DNA from: Bacteroidota bacterium
GTDB lineage: Bacteria > Bacteroidota > Bacteroidia > JABEUT01
Direction: 5' to 3'
Length of the DNA: 56,598 bases
NCBI GenBank assembly: GCA_013285805.1
Contig: JABDGY010000007.1
Span: 1-56,598, forward strand
The position numbers and the translations under genes are program-made. This document shows, one piece after another, positions 33,575 to 42,343 of this stretch. Numbering within the stretch: the stretch's first letter is position 1; each line of letters opens with the position of its first letter. The notes under the pieces were generated by a model. That model was not told where the DNA came from and did not search any database. It was given only the letters and a program-made list of their open reading frames with translations.

Positions 33575-34420
33575 TTATTTTATATCTAAGCTCAAGGAAT
33601 CTTTTACCTGGCACCTGAATTTACGTGCCAGTTTATTATTTTGATTTTTGCTCCTGTTTATTGCCTTTTCTATAGCCAGGATATCACTAGCCCGCATATC
33701 CTTTCCCGATGCCTTCACAAAATCATCCATCGATTCAATTAGAACTGTATTATCGTGCCATATACCAATGGTCTCTTCAATCTCTTTTATCTCTTTTATA
33801 AATTTCTTACCCACAAGGTCAGGGTTAATACTATACATTAGTTTAGCCGCCGCTACCATTTCTTTTAATTGTTTGCGTATTTTATGCAGGGTTGCGTCAC
33901 TTGCCTTTTTTGTGTTTAGTTTTCTTATCTTCCTGCAGCAATTCTTAATAAACTTCCTTCCTTCACTCTTGAATTTATCGGTGGGTAGGGTTTCCGATAG
34001 AGCCATAACTGAAATATCGTTCCTGTTAAGGTAAGAAGGATCGAAATAGAGAAGGCTTGATTCCAATGAGCTATATAATTCTCTTATTTCACAATTAATT
34101 GAATGGATGTATGCCTGTTTAGCAGATGAGGGAAACTTCATGGCCTTTACCCTGGCTTTATTAACCTGTAACTCTCTTACATTCCCGGCATTTGAAAAAA
34201 GGCCCTCGAAACATAACGCTTTAATCCCGGCGTCAAACCGACCAGGTGAAATTGACTCAAGAAGTTTATATAAAGCCCGTATCTTCTTTATATCAAGGCG
34301 TAATCTATGTATATTATCTTCCCTGAATCCAGCAGATATCTTATTGAAATCTTCACGGAATGATTTCAGAATAGCCCTATGATATCGAGGTATATAGGCG
34401 CCTGCCTTTTCAGTTCCCAT
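33575..34420 (-). CDS. CHAD-domain protein
   Basis: A 281-residue protein with a CHAD domain: repeated helical units with conserved His and basic residues, such as NIHRLRLDIKKIRALYKLL (about 36-54) and the second LHKIRKQLKEMVAAAKLMYS. CHAD proteins bind inorganic polyphosphate and are found near polyphosphate granules or enzymes. No CYTH/triphosphatase domain is fused. This is the third gene of a minus-strand unit with a holin-like membrane protein and a small unknown. It fits an energy or phosphate stress setting. Confidence 0.84.
   Translation of the reverse strand: MGTEKAGAYIPRYHRAILKSFREDFNKISAGFREDNIHRLRLDIKKIRALYKLLESISPGRFDAGIKALCFEGLFSNAGNVRELQVNKARVKAMKFPSSAKQAYIHSINCEIRELYSSLESSLLYFDPSYLNRNDISVMALSETLPTDKFKSEGRKFIKNCCRKIRKLNTKKASDATLHKIRKQLKEMVAAAKLMYSINPDLVGKKFIKEIKEIEETIGIWHDNTVLIESMDDFVKASGKDMRASDILAIEKAINRSKNQNNKLARKFRCQVKDSLSLDIK
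33607..33640 (+). terminator. possible terminator of the dehydrogenase operon
   Basis: CTGGCAC (33608-33614) and GTGCCAG (33625-33631) form a 7-bp stem with a 10-base loop, followed by the T-rich TTTATTATTTTG. It lies 85 bp after the stop of the 150-residue protein and inside the 3' end of the convergent CHAD gene, like the ppsA-side terminator. Confidence 0.42.
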
Positions 34421-34474
34421 ATTCCGGAAGTTTTAGCTTTCTACTTTAATAATAGCCCCTTATAAGTACAACAA

Positions 34475-34792
34475 TTATTTACGGGAACCGGAGAATACAT
34501 TATCCAATATATCCATCACAAAACTGCGCCTCTTTTCATTTTTGACACCCATCAATTTTCTGACAATAAATTTTGATCCCCCACTTAAAATTGCACTCAG
34601 CGATTGATGATAAAGCTCATTGTCAGAATTCACCTTCTTCAAATAACTCTTTAGTATTGATACCGGGTTTAGCTTATCTCCTATTTGCCTGAAGTTCGAC
34701 TTAATTAACTCTTCTTTTCCCGCCTTCTCTGATTTGAGTAATTCTATGGCGAAGTGTAGCTCCGCATAGTTTGTTATTTTCTTATTTTCCAT
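34475..34792 (-). CDS. hypothetical protein
   Basis: A 105-residue soluble, basic and helical protein, beginning MENKKITNYAELHFAIELLK. A short hydrophobic patch (LSAILSGGSKFIVRKLMG) is too weak for a clear membrane helix. The start overlaps the end of the holin-like gene by 11 bp, so the two are probably translated together. I do not recognise a family. Confidence 0.7.
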   Translation of the reverse strand: MENKKITNYAELHFAIELLKSEKAGKEELIKSNFRQIGDKLNPVSILKSYLKKVNSDNELYHQSLSAILSGGSKFIVRKLMGVKNEKRRSFVMDILDNVFSGSRK

Positions 34793-35132
34793 TGCCTAAT
34801 ACTTCTTTAATTATACTATTCCTTATTGGGTTTACAAGCAATTGGTTCTTAAATACCAAAAGCAATATTGCTATCACCAGGTATATTCCTGCCACTATTA
34901 ATAAAGCCGATGCCAATGAGCCTGTATAATGGGCCAGCCAGAAACTTGCTGCCCCTCCTGTAAAAGCAACTACGAGGAAAAATACCAGGCCTATTATATA
35001 GGCCGACCATATCCTTGCTCCCACCGATGAGGTTTTATCGGTCGCTTTATAAACTGCAAGTTTATATTGAATATCTGCATATTCTTTAATATTTCCGGCA
35101 ACTTCTTCTATTTTATCTTTTATTTCTTCCAT
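34782..35132 (-). CDS. holin-like / YqjE-type membrane protein
   Basis: A 116-residue protein with a charged N-terminal helix (1-35), then two membrane helices (about 42-66 and 70-93) and a basic C-terminus. The pattern matches the phage-holin-like/YqjE group that is common in stress operons of free-living bacteria; there is no phage gene nearby. It is the first gene of a three-gene unit with a palindrome-type promoter. Function: probably a membrane stress accessory protein. Confidence 0.72.
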   Translation of the reverse strand: MEEIKDKIEEVAGNIKEYADIQYKLAVYKATDKTSSVGARIWSAYIIGLVFFLVVAFTGGAASFWLAHYTGSLASALLIVAGIYLVIAILLLVFKNQLLVNPIRNSIIKEVLGNGK

Positions 35133-35166
35133 ATTATTCCGGATATTATAAACCAGTTTATAATGG

Positions 35167-35262
35167 CAATATTAGGATAATGCTTTGCCAGGGGTAATGA
35201 CGCAAATCATGTGGAATACTGATTGAATTCATGAGAATAAATTCATTTATGCTAGAATTTAG
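35167..35262. promoter_or_regulatory. shared divergent promoter region holin-like operon / mlaE
   Basis: Palindrome ATGAC-GCAA-ATCAT at 35197-35210. Minus strand: -7 element TAATATTG (35167-35174), five of six, 36.5 bp from the centre. Plus strand: the 58.5-bp position falls on a G at 35262, but the element (GAATTTAG) matches only four of six fixed bases, so the mlaE promoter is the least certain of the set. Confidence 0.6.
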
Positions 35263-35270
35263 CCCTTGAA

Positions 35271-36047
35271 ATGAAGAGCATACAATCCATAGGGTTAAGA
35301 GATTTTCTACTTGAAGTTGGAGAAATATCCCGTTTTACCGGGCGTTTCTTTAAAGAGTTATTCAGGCCGCGTTTAGAATTTCGTGAATTCCTGAGGCAGG
35401 CATTCATTATTGGTTATAAATCAGTTCCTTTAACAGGTATTACTGCATTTATAATGGGCCTGGTATTAACTATCCAGTCAAGGCCAACACTTGAAGAATT
35501 TGGCGCTGCTTCATGGCTTCCCTCAATGGTTGCCGTATCGTTGGTGCGTGAAATTGGTCCTGTGATAACGGCTCTTATATGTGCCGGTAAAATTGGTTCT
35601 AGTATTGGGGCCGAGCTAGGTTCAATGAAAGTAACTGAACAGATTGACGCTATGGAAGTCTCAGGCACAAATCCGTTTAAATATCTTGTAGTTACAAGGG
35701 TTCTGGCCACTACATTTATGGTTCCGGTTCTTATCATTATGTGCGACGCTATAGGTATTTTCGGTTCTTACCTTGGCGTAAATATGAAAGGTGTTACTAG
35801 CCTGCACTTATTCTACTCCCAGGTATTCGATAAACTTGCCTACGGCGACATTCTGCCGGCGACAGTCAAATCATTCTTCTTTGGTTTTGCTATTGGAATA
35901 ATAGGTTGTTATAAAGGATACAACTCTAACAAGGGCACTGAGGGCGTTGGAGAATCAGCTAATTCAGCTGTAGTCGTTTCCTCGCTGGTTGTTTTTATAC
36001 TTGATTTATTGGCTGTACAGGTAGCCGATTTAATGGGACTAACATGA
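35271..36047 (+). CDS. MlaE-type lipid transport permease
   Basis: A 258-residue inner-membrane permease of the MlaE family with five to six hydrophobic segments. SLVREIGPVITALICAGKIG and AELGSMKVTEQIDAMEVSG are the conserved cores. It moves phospholipids between the inner membrane and the periplasmic MCE protein. It overlaps the ATPase gene by 4 bp (ATGA). It shares the same core motifs with the MlaE encoded at 41508-42308. Confidence 0.93.
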   Translation: MKSIQSIGLRDFLLEVGEISRFTGRFFKELFRPRLEFREFLRQAFIIGYKSVPLTGITAFIMGLVLTIQSRPTLEEFGAASWLPSMVAVSLVREIGPVITALICAGKIGSSIGAELGSMKVTEQIDAMEVSGTNPFKYLVVTRVLATTFMVPVLIIMCDAIGIFGSYLGVNMKGVTSLHLFYSQVFDKLAYGDILPATVKSFFFGFAIGIIGCYKGYNSNKGTEGVGESANSAVVVSSLVVFILDLLAVQVADLMGLT

Positions 36048-36820
36048 TTGAAACGAAAGGACATAATGAATTGAGAAAAGAAGCGGTAAATGGCCAATCG
36101 GTTATTGAAATTGAACATTTATATAAATCGTTTGGCGATAACCATGTGCTCATTGACTTTGATATGAAAGTATCTAAAGGTGAGAATGTGGCTGTGCTTG
36201 GCAGGTCGGGCTCAGGTAAATCAGTACTTATAAAGTGTATTATAGGACTTTTGCAACCCGAAAAAGGAACAATTAAGGTACTTGGACAAAATGTACCTGG
36301 TCTTTCGCACGACGAACTTGATAAAATGCGTGTAAAAGTAGGGTTCTTGTTTCAAAGCAATGCCCTGTATGACTCTATGACGGTAAGAGAAAATCTTGAA
36401 TTCCCTTTACGCCGCCACTGGATTGAAAAACCAAAAGCCGAAGTTAATGATATGGTTATGGAAGCACTTACTAATGTTGGGCTTGAACATACTGTAGATA
36501 TGATGCCTTCGGAGTTATCGGGTGGTATGCGCAAACGTATAGGCCTCGCACGTACACTTATTCTGAAGCCTGAAATAATTCTATATGATGAACCTACTAC
36601 AGGGCTTGACCCAATTACGGGGCGCGATATAAGCCAACTTATAAATGATGTACAGAAAAAATATAATGCTTCATCTATCATTATATCGCATGACATGAAT
36701 TGTATTAAAATAACAGCTAACCGCATTATTGCCCTCGTCGAAGGAAAACGCCGTGCAGATGGCTCATATGATGAACTAAAAGACACAATAGACCCATTAG
36801 TAAAACCATTTTTTGAATAG
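36044..36820 (+). CDS. MlaF-type ABC transporter ATPase
   Basis: A 258-residue ATPase with Walker A GRSGSGKS (residues 53-60), signature LSGGMRKRIGLARTL and Walker B EIILYDEPTTGLDP. The N-terminal 20 residues are an extra non-conserved stretch. It drives the MlaE permease encoded before it, and may also serve the second MlaE-MlaD pair, which has no ATPase gene. It ends 4 bp before the mlaD start. Confidence 0.93.
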   Translation: MIETKGHNELRKEAVNGQSVIEIEHLYKSFGDNHVLIDFDMKVSKGENVAVLGRSGSGKSVLIKCIIGLLQPEKGTIKVLGQNVPGLSHDELDKMRVKVGFLFQSNALYDSMTVRENLEFPLRRHWIEKPKAEVNDMVMEALTNVGLEHTVDMMPSELSGGMRKRIGLARTLILKPEIILYDEPTTGLDPITGRDISQLINDVQKKYNASSIIISHDMNCIKITANRIIALVEGKRRADGSYDELKDTIDPLVKPFFE

Positions 36821-36824
36821 TATC

Positions 36825-37829
36825 ATGGAAAAGAGCATTTCACGAAATATAAGACTTGGAATATTTGTCACCATAGGGACACTTATCCTCATATATGCAT
36901 TATATATGATTGGATCGAAAAAGAATTTTTTCGGTTCAACATTCCGCGTTAACGCTATGTTCCATAATGTAAATGGCCTCATGGCTGGCAATAATGTAAG
37001 GTTTGCAGGTATTGATGTAGGAACAGTAGAAAGTGTACAGATAATTAACGACAGTTTAATAAAGGTGGTAATGGTAATTGAAACAAAAGACGAGAAATTT
37101 ATAAGTAAAAATGCTATTGCAAGTATAGGCACCGATGGGCTTATGGGAAATAAAATAGTAAACATAAATGGTGGCAGTACTGAAGCCACTGAATTGAAGA
37201 AAGATGATACTATAGCTACCATGCGCCCTATTGAAACAGATGAAATGATAAGAACATTGAACAGGACCAATGATAATATTGCAGTAATTACTGATAACCT
37301 CAAAAAAATCACCACTAAAATTAACAGCCCCAACACCATGTGGAGTTTGCTGATGGACACTGTAGTGGCCGACAATATTAAGGAAGCTGTAGTGAATATA
37401 CGAAGGACGGGTAAGAATTCTGCAGAAGTTACAGGCGATTTGAGTAACATAGTAAAATCAATAAAAGACGGTAAGGGTTCAGTGGGCGCTTTGTTGGCAG
37501 ATACTTCAATATCGAATGAGATACACCAGGCAGTAGTGAATATAAAAATTACGGGTAGTAGGGCAGCAATTGTAACCGGCGACCTTGACAGTATATTAAA
37601 AAAAGTGAATAACGATAATGGTACTATGGGTAGGTTATTTATGGATACAACATTTGTGCCTAACCTTAATAAGAGTATGGAAAACATAAAGACAGGAACA
37701 AAAGGTTTAAATGAGGTAATAGATGCTCTTAAACATAGTGTATTTTTGCGGGGTTATTTCAGGAGAAAAGAAAAACATCAGGTTCATATCACTAAAGCTG
37801 ATTCAAGTCAAAATAAAACCTCACACTAA
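36825..37829 (+). CDS. MlaD-type MCE-domain protein
   Basis: A 334-residue periplasmic lipid-binding protein anchored by one N-terminal helix (about 11-30). The MCE domain (about 38-120) has FHNVNGLMAGNNVRFAGIDV. A long helical C-terminus follows and ends with ALKHSVFLRGYFRRKEK, a motif that recurs in the second MlaD (ALQHSFLLRGYFKK). I chose the ATG 4 bp after mlaF; an in-frame TTG further upstream would overlap mlaF. Confidence 0.92.
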   Translation: MEKSISRNIRLGIFVTIGTLILIYALYMIGSKKNFFGSTFRVNAMFHNVNGLMAGNNVRFAGIDVGTVESVQIINDSLIKVVMVIETKDEKFISKNAIASIGTDGLMGNKIVNINGGSTEATELKKDDTIATMRPIETDEMIRTLNRTNDNIAVITDNLKKITTKINSPNTMWSLLMDTVVADNIKEAVVNIRRTGKNSAEVTGDLSNIVKSIKDGKGSVGALLADTSISNEIHQAVVNIKITGSRAAIVTGDLDSILKKVNNDNGTMGRLFMDTTFVPNLNKSMENIKTGTKGLNEVIDALKHSVFLRGYFRRKEKHQVHITKADSSQNKTSH

Positions 37830-37835
37830 AATACT

Positions 37836-38792
37836 ATGGAATTTAAGGACTATTATAAAATATTGGGCGTTGAACGGAATGCCTCGGCGGAAGAGATTAA
37901 AAAAGCGTTTCGTAAGCTGGCAATAAAGTATCATCCAGATAAAAACCCGGGTGATAAAACAGCTGAAGAAAAATTTAAAGAGATAAATGAAGCCAATGAA
38001 GTATTAAGCGACCCGGCAAAAAGAAAGAAGTATGATGAATTAGGCTCTAACTGGAAAAACTATCAGCAAGATGGCAACAAGGCAGAGGATTTTGATTGGT
38101 CGAGATGGAGAACCCAGAACCAGGGTAGTAGGCAGGGTTTCGGAACCCATGGAGGGCATGAAGAGATGTTTACTGAGGGCGGAGAGTTTTCTGACTTTTT
38201 TGAATCTATTTTTGGAGGGAGCGGTTTTGGACAAAGGAGTACCGGAAGAAGAGCAGCTAAAGGCGAGGATTATCGAACCGAGACAACTATCTCACTTGAA
38301 GAAGCATATTCAGGTACCAGTCGAAGAATAGAGCTAAATGATGAAACCCTGGATATAAAATTTAAACCGGGAGTAAAGGACAAACAGGTTTTAAGGCTAA
38401 AAGGTAAAGGCGGACAAGGATATAATGGCGGGCCACGCGGAGATATTTACATCACCGTTGAAATTCCCGAGCATCCTCATTATAAGAGAAAGGAAAACGA
38501 CTTGTATTGTAATGCCCCTGTTGATTTGTACACTGCCATCCTGGGTGGTAAGCAAATTATACGGACCCTTAAAGGCAATATAAGGATTACTATTTCGCCA
38601 GGCACAGACAATAGTCAAACCATGAGACTGAAAGGAATGGGTATGCCCATATTTGGTAAAGCAGGAGAGTTTGGTGACTTATATGTACAAGTACGGATTG
38701 CATTACCTAAGAATCTATCGGAAGAGGAGCTTGAATTATATAGAGAGCTTGCGGCTATTAACGCAAAAAAGAAAGAGACAAAAACTTCTTGA
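37836..38792 (+). CDS. DnaJ-family co-chaperone, CbpA-type
   Basis: A 318-residue J-protein: J domain (1-70) with His33-Pro34-Asp35, a Gly/Phe-rich linker with [12 protein letters not shown], and two C-terminal substrate-binding domains (about 140-305). No zinc-finger (CxxCxGxG) repeats are present, so it is the CbpA type, not DnaJ. It stimulates the ATPase of DnaK; the DnaK gene is not here. It follows mlaD by 6 bp and precedes polX by 3 bp. Confidence 0.92.
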   Translation: MEFKDYYKILGVERNASAEEIKKAFRKLAIKYHPDKNPGDKTAEEKFKEINEANEVLSDPAKRKKYDELGSNWKNYQQDGNKAEDFDWSRWRTQNQGSRQGFGTHGGHEEMFTEGGEFSDFFESIFGGSGFGQRSTGRRAAKGEDYRTETTISLEEAYSGTSRRIELNDETLDIKFKPGVKDKQVLRLKGKGGQGYNGGPRGDIYITVEIPEHPHYKRKENDLYCNAPVDLYTAILGGKQIIRTLKGNIRITISPGTDNSQTMRLKGMGMPIFGKAGEFGDLYVQVRIALPKNLSEEELELYRELAAINAKKKETKTS

Positions 38793-38795
38793 GCC

Positions 38796-40529
38796 ATGTA
38801 TGCGGCAAATAAAGAGTTATCTGAGATATTTCATGCCATAGCGGCCATTTACCGCTATAAAGGCGATGACCGTTTCCGTGCCCTTGCCTACGACAAGGCC
38901 TCACGCGCTATAGCTTCTCTCCATGAAGATATTGAATCATTTGCCAAACACGACAGGTTAAGCGATATCCCTGGAATTGGCATACATACAGAGGAAAAGA
39001 TAAAAGAATATTTCCGCACCGGGAAAATTGCAAAATATGAAGAACTAAAAAAAGAAGTACCCGTTGGTATTCTTGACATGACTGAGATATCGGGTTTTGG
39101 CCCCCAGTCGGTAAAAAAACTGCACGATGAATTAAAAGTAGAAACAAAAGAAGAATTGGTAAAAGCATTACAAAGTGGTGAAGTAGCAAAACTGAAAGGT
39201 TTTGGCAAAAAAAAGGTTGAGGGTATGTTACGCGGATTAAAACTCCATAAGACAATAGAAGAAAGAATGCTTCTATGGGATGCACTTCAGGGTGCTGGCC
39301 AGGTTCTTGAAAAATTAAAGAAACTACCGGAAGTAAAAAGAGCTGAAATAGCTGGTAGCCTGCGCAGGATGAAGGAAACCATTGGCGATATAGACATACT
39401 TGTATCATGCGAAGCTAAAAACAGGAAGAAGGTTATTACTTATTTCACAGGGCCGGCGTTAGCAAAACAGGTTCTTGCAAAAGGCGACACAAAAGTCAGT
39501 ATTATACACAAAGAATCAGGCAGGCAAATTGATTTACGGATGGTGAATGAAAATGAATGGGGCTCGGCGCTGCAATATTTCACGGGTTCAAAAGAACATA
39601 ATGTTCACATCCGAACCATTGCAAAAGACAAAGGGTATAAAATAAGCGAATATGGTATTTTCACAATTAAGAGCAATAAATGGGTAGCAGGAAAAGAAGA
39701 GGAAGATATTTACAATGCACTCGGATTTAAAATAATGCCTGCAGAAATGCGTAAAGACAAAGGTGAAATAGAGTTAGCGGCCAAAGGCAAAATTCCAAAC
39801 CTTGTTACATTAAAAGATATCCGCGGCGATTTGCATACCCACTCTACCTGGAGTGACGGGGCTCGTTCAATAGATGAAATTGCCAGATACATTATGAAAA
39901 ATCTTCCGTACGACTACTTTGCAATTTCTGACCATTCAAAAGCGACCAGGATTGCCAATGGCATGGATGAAAAACAAATATTGAAACAATTAAAAGAGAT
40001 AGATAAACTGAACAAGCAATATGGGAAATATTTCATAAAAAAGAGCATTGAAGTTGATATTTTGGCTGATGGTTCCCTCGATATGCCCGACGAAATTTTA
40101 GCCCGGCTCGATTGGGTAACAGCTTCCATACATAGTGGCTTCAAGGGCGACAACACCGACAGGCTTATCGCCGCCTGCCACAGTAAATATGTTTCTTCTA
40201 TAGGACATCCAACCGGAAGATTAATAGGTTCAAGGGAACCTTATAAAGTGGATATTGAAGAATTAATAAAAGTAGCAAAAAACACAGGTACCGCACTTGA
40301 GATAAATAGCCAGCCCCAACGAATGGACCTGAATGATGAAATGGCACGCTTAGCCCGGGAAAATGGGGTTAAACTGGTTATTGATACCGACAGCCACGAT
40401 TTAAATCACTTCAACTATATGAAACTAGGAGTTGCAATTGCCCGCAGGGCCTGGTGTACACCCGACGATATACTGAATACAAAATCGTGGAGCGAGATGA
40501 AGAAATTTGCATCTAAAAAACTTAAATAG
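38796..40529 (+). CDS. polX: DNA polymerase/3'-5' exonuclease PolX
   Basis: A 577-residue family X polymerase with a helix-hairpin-helix/DNA-binding start (about 50-140), the nucleotidyltransferase core with AGSLRRM and Asp198/Asp200 in GDIDIL, and a C-terminal PHP domain (from about 345) beginning DLHTHSTWSDG with the metal-binding HxH. It fills short gaps in base-excision repair. Its position in an Mla operon is unusual but the same promoter would tie DNA repair to the stress response. It ends 18 bp from the convergent second mlaD. Confidence 0.94.
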   Translation: MYAANKELSEIFHAIAAIYRYKGDDRFRALAYDKASRAIASLHEDIESFAKHDRLSDIPGIGIHTEEKIKEYFRTGKIAKYEELKKEVPVGILDMTEISGFGPQSVKKLHDELKVETKEELVKALQSGEVAKLKGFGKKKVEGMLRGLKLHKTIEERMLLWDALQGAGQVLEKLKKLPEVKRAEIAGSLRRMKETIGDIDILVSCEAKNRKKVITYFTGPALAKQVLAKGDTKVSIIHKESGRQIDLRMVNENEWGSALQYFTGSKEHNVHIRTIAKDKGYKISEYGIFTIKSNKWVAGKEEEDIYNALGFKIMPAEMRKDKGEIELAAKGKIPNLVTLKDIRGDLHTHSTWSDGARSIDEIARYIMKNLPYDYFAISDHSKATRIANGMDEKQILKQLKEIDKLNKQYGKYFIKKSIEVDILADGSLDMPDEILARLDWVTASIHSGFKGDNTDRLIAACHSKYVSSIGHPTGRLIGSREPYKVDIEELIKVAKNTGTALEINSQPQRMDLNDEMARLARENGVKLVIDTDSHDLNHFNYMKLGVAIARRAWCTPDDILNTKSWSEMKKFASKKLK

Positions 40530-40547
40530 CTAAAATAATAAGGTATC

Positions 40548-41501
40548 CTAATTACCCGGATGCTTTTTAAAATATCCTCTCAGCAAAAAGCTATGCTGAA
40601 GCGCATCCATAGTTTTATTGAGTTTTTTAGTGCTTTGCTGTAAATTATCAATACTTTGTTTAAGGTTTCCTGCAAATGCCGTATCTTTCATTAAAACACT
40701 CCAGGTATTACTATTATTAGCTTGTAAACCTTTCAGCAGTTCACCTGTGATTTGGGTTGAATATGCACTGCTGGTTTTTAAATTAGCCATAGTTTCCTGT
40801 AATTCATGCTTCATAATTGTATCATTCATTAAAATACCGATAACCCCGCTATCAGGGTTTATCTTATCAACCATCTTATCTATATCTGATGATATTGTAA
40901 TCAGTTGACTACTAGTGGTGCTGATATTCCTCAAAGTATTCCTGAATTCCTTATCCGAAGTACTATCATTGACCAATGTTTTAAAGATGCTTTTCTTCTC
41001 AGTCATATCAGTGCTTATCTTAGCCAGGTTGGCGGTAATTATTGATACATTCTGGTTTGTATTTATAAGCTTTTCAATAATGCCTTGGCTATCAAATGGA
41101 TTAACCGAGGCCAGGATACCATTATCCTCAATGCTTTCCCTCGACTTCCATACAGGCTTAATATTTACTTCCTTATTTCCCACAAGGCCTTCTGTAGCAA
41201 TATAAACCACAGCATCTTTTTTAATAAGAGGCTGAAAGCTCTTATCAAGTTTCATATCTACTTTTATCATCGAATCGTTGAGAAAGGTTATTTTTTCTAC
41301 AATGCCTGCTTTAACCCCTGAGAAATTGACATTGTCGCCGGTTCTAAGTCCGCTAAGGTTATTATAAATAGCGCTGACTCTGAACGTACGGGAAAAGAGA
41401 TTTTGTTTAGAGCCAACAAAGAAAATACCAACAACAAAAATGGCAGTACCTGTAGCAACCAATATCCCAAGCATTAATTTTCTTTTCGATTGCTTATCCA
41501 T
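40548..41501 (-). CDS. second MlaD-type MCE-domain protein
   Basis: A 317-residue protein with N-terminal anchor helix (about 9-28), an MCE domain (about 38-118, with YNNLSGLRTGDNVNFSGV) and a long helical tail ending ALQHSFLLRGYFKKHPGN. It is a paralogue of the protein encoded at 36825-37829, with the same C-terminal motif. It follows the second MlaE gene by 6 bp. Confidence 0.9.
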   Translation of the reverse strand: MDKQSKRKLMLGILVATGTAIFVVGIFFVGSKQNLFSRTFRVSAIYNNLSGLRTGDNVNFSGVKAGIVEKITFLNDSMIKVDMKLDKSFQPLIKKDAVVYIATEGLVGNKEVNIKPVWKSRESIEDNGILASVNPFDSQGIIEKLINTNQNVSIITANLAKISTDMTEKKSIFKTLVNDSTSDKEFRNTLRNISTTSSQLITISSDIDKMVDKINPDSGVIGILMNDTIMKHELQETMANLKTSSAYSTQITGELLKGLQANNSNTWSVLMKDTAFAGNLKQSIDNLQQSTKKLNKTMDALQHSFLLRGYFKKHPGN

Positions 41502-41507
41502 GGTTTA

Positions 41508-42308
41508 TCATAATAAATTGAAAATATTCGATATTTGAGTTACAACCATATCTGTAATTATTACAAGCATTAGCGAGTTAATAACCGATGCATTTGTTGC
41601 TTTTCCTACACCCGCAGTGCCGTTTTCCGATGTATACCCTTTATAACATCCAACAATTCCAATAATAAAGCCAAATATGAACGATTTAATTATGGAAGGA
41701 GCAATATCATTAAATGAAAGTTTCTCTACTACCTGCCCGAAAAACAACCTAAGGCTTATCTGACCCTTTACATTCGCACCAATAAAGGAACCTATAAGTG
41801 AAATAGCATCAGCATGTATTACAAGAATGGGTATAATAAGCGTACTTGAAATTACCCTTGTAACAACAAGGTATTTAAAAGGGTTTATCCCCGATACTTC
41901 CATAGCATCAATCTGGTCCGATATTTTCATTGAACCCAGTTCAGCTGTAATATTCGAGCCTATGTTGCCGGCGCATACAAGTGCCGTAATAAGCGGGCCA
42001 ATTTCACGTATAATAGATACTGCTGCCATGGATGGTATGTAGGAGCCTGCACCGAATTCAACAAGCGCCGGCCTGGATTGAAGCACGAGGACTATACCCA
42101 TTCCTAACGCGGTTATGCTGACAGGGAAAATAGATTTAAAGCCCACCTCATACGCCTGCCTTATAATTTCATTGAATTCAAATGGGGGAAGAAATGCTTC
42201 TTTAATGACGCGCAGAACAAACTGAACAGTATCACCAAGCCCCATAGCCCTTCTATAAAGGCCCTTAACTTTGCTATTCTGAACTGATGTTTCTTCTGTT
42301 TGCTCCAT
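41508..42308 (-). CDS. second MlaE-type lipid transport permease
   Basis: A 266-residue permease with SIIREIGPLITALVCAGNIG and AELGSMKISDQIDAMEVSG, close to the first MlaE. The frame is open 18 codons upstream, but a full-consensus -7 element occupies 42344-42351, so an ATG further upstream could not be on that transcript; I use the ATG beginning MEQTEETSVQ. Only a permease and an MCE protein are encoded in this operon; the ATPase is missing. Confidence 0.9.
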   Translation of the reverse strand: MEQTEETSVQNSKVKGLYRRAMGLGDTVQFVLRVIKEAFLPPFEFNEIIRQAYEVGFKSIFPVSITALGMGIVLVLQSRPALVEFGAGSYIPSMAAVSIIREIGPLITALVCAGNIGSNITAELGSMKISDQIDAMEVSGINPFKYLVVTRVISSTLIIPILVIHADAISLIGSFIGANVKGQISLRLFFGQVVEKLSFNDIAPSIIKSFIFGFIIGIVGCYKGYTSENGTAGVGKATNASVINSLMLVIITDMVVTQISNIFNLL

Positions 42309-42343
42309 TGTAATATTCCGCAGGACTAATTGATAATCCTTAA

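Noticed and set aside
34782-35132. Holin-like protein as a sign of prophage.
   Set aside because: No lysin, capsid, integrase or other phage gene is near, and proteins of this shape are common in chromosomal stress operons.
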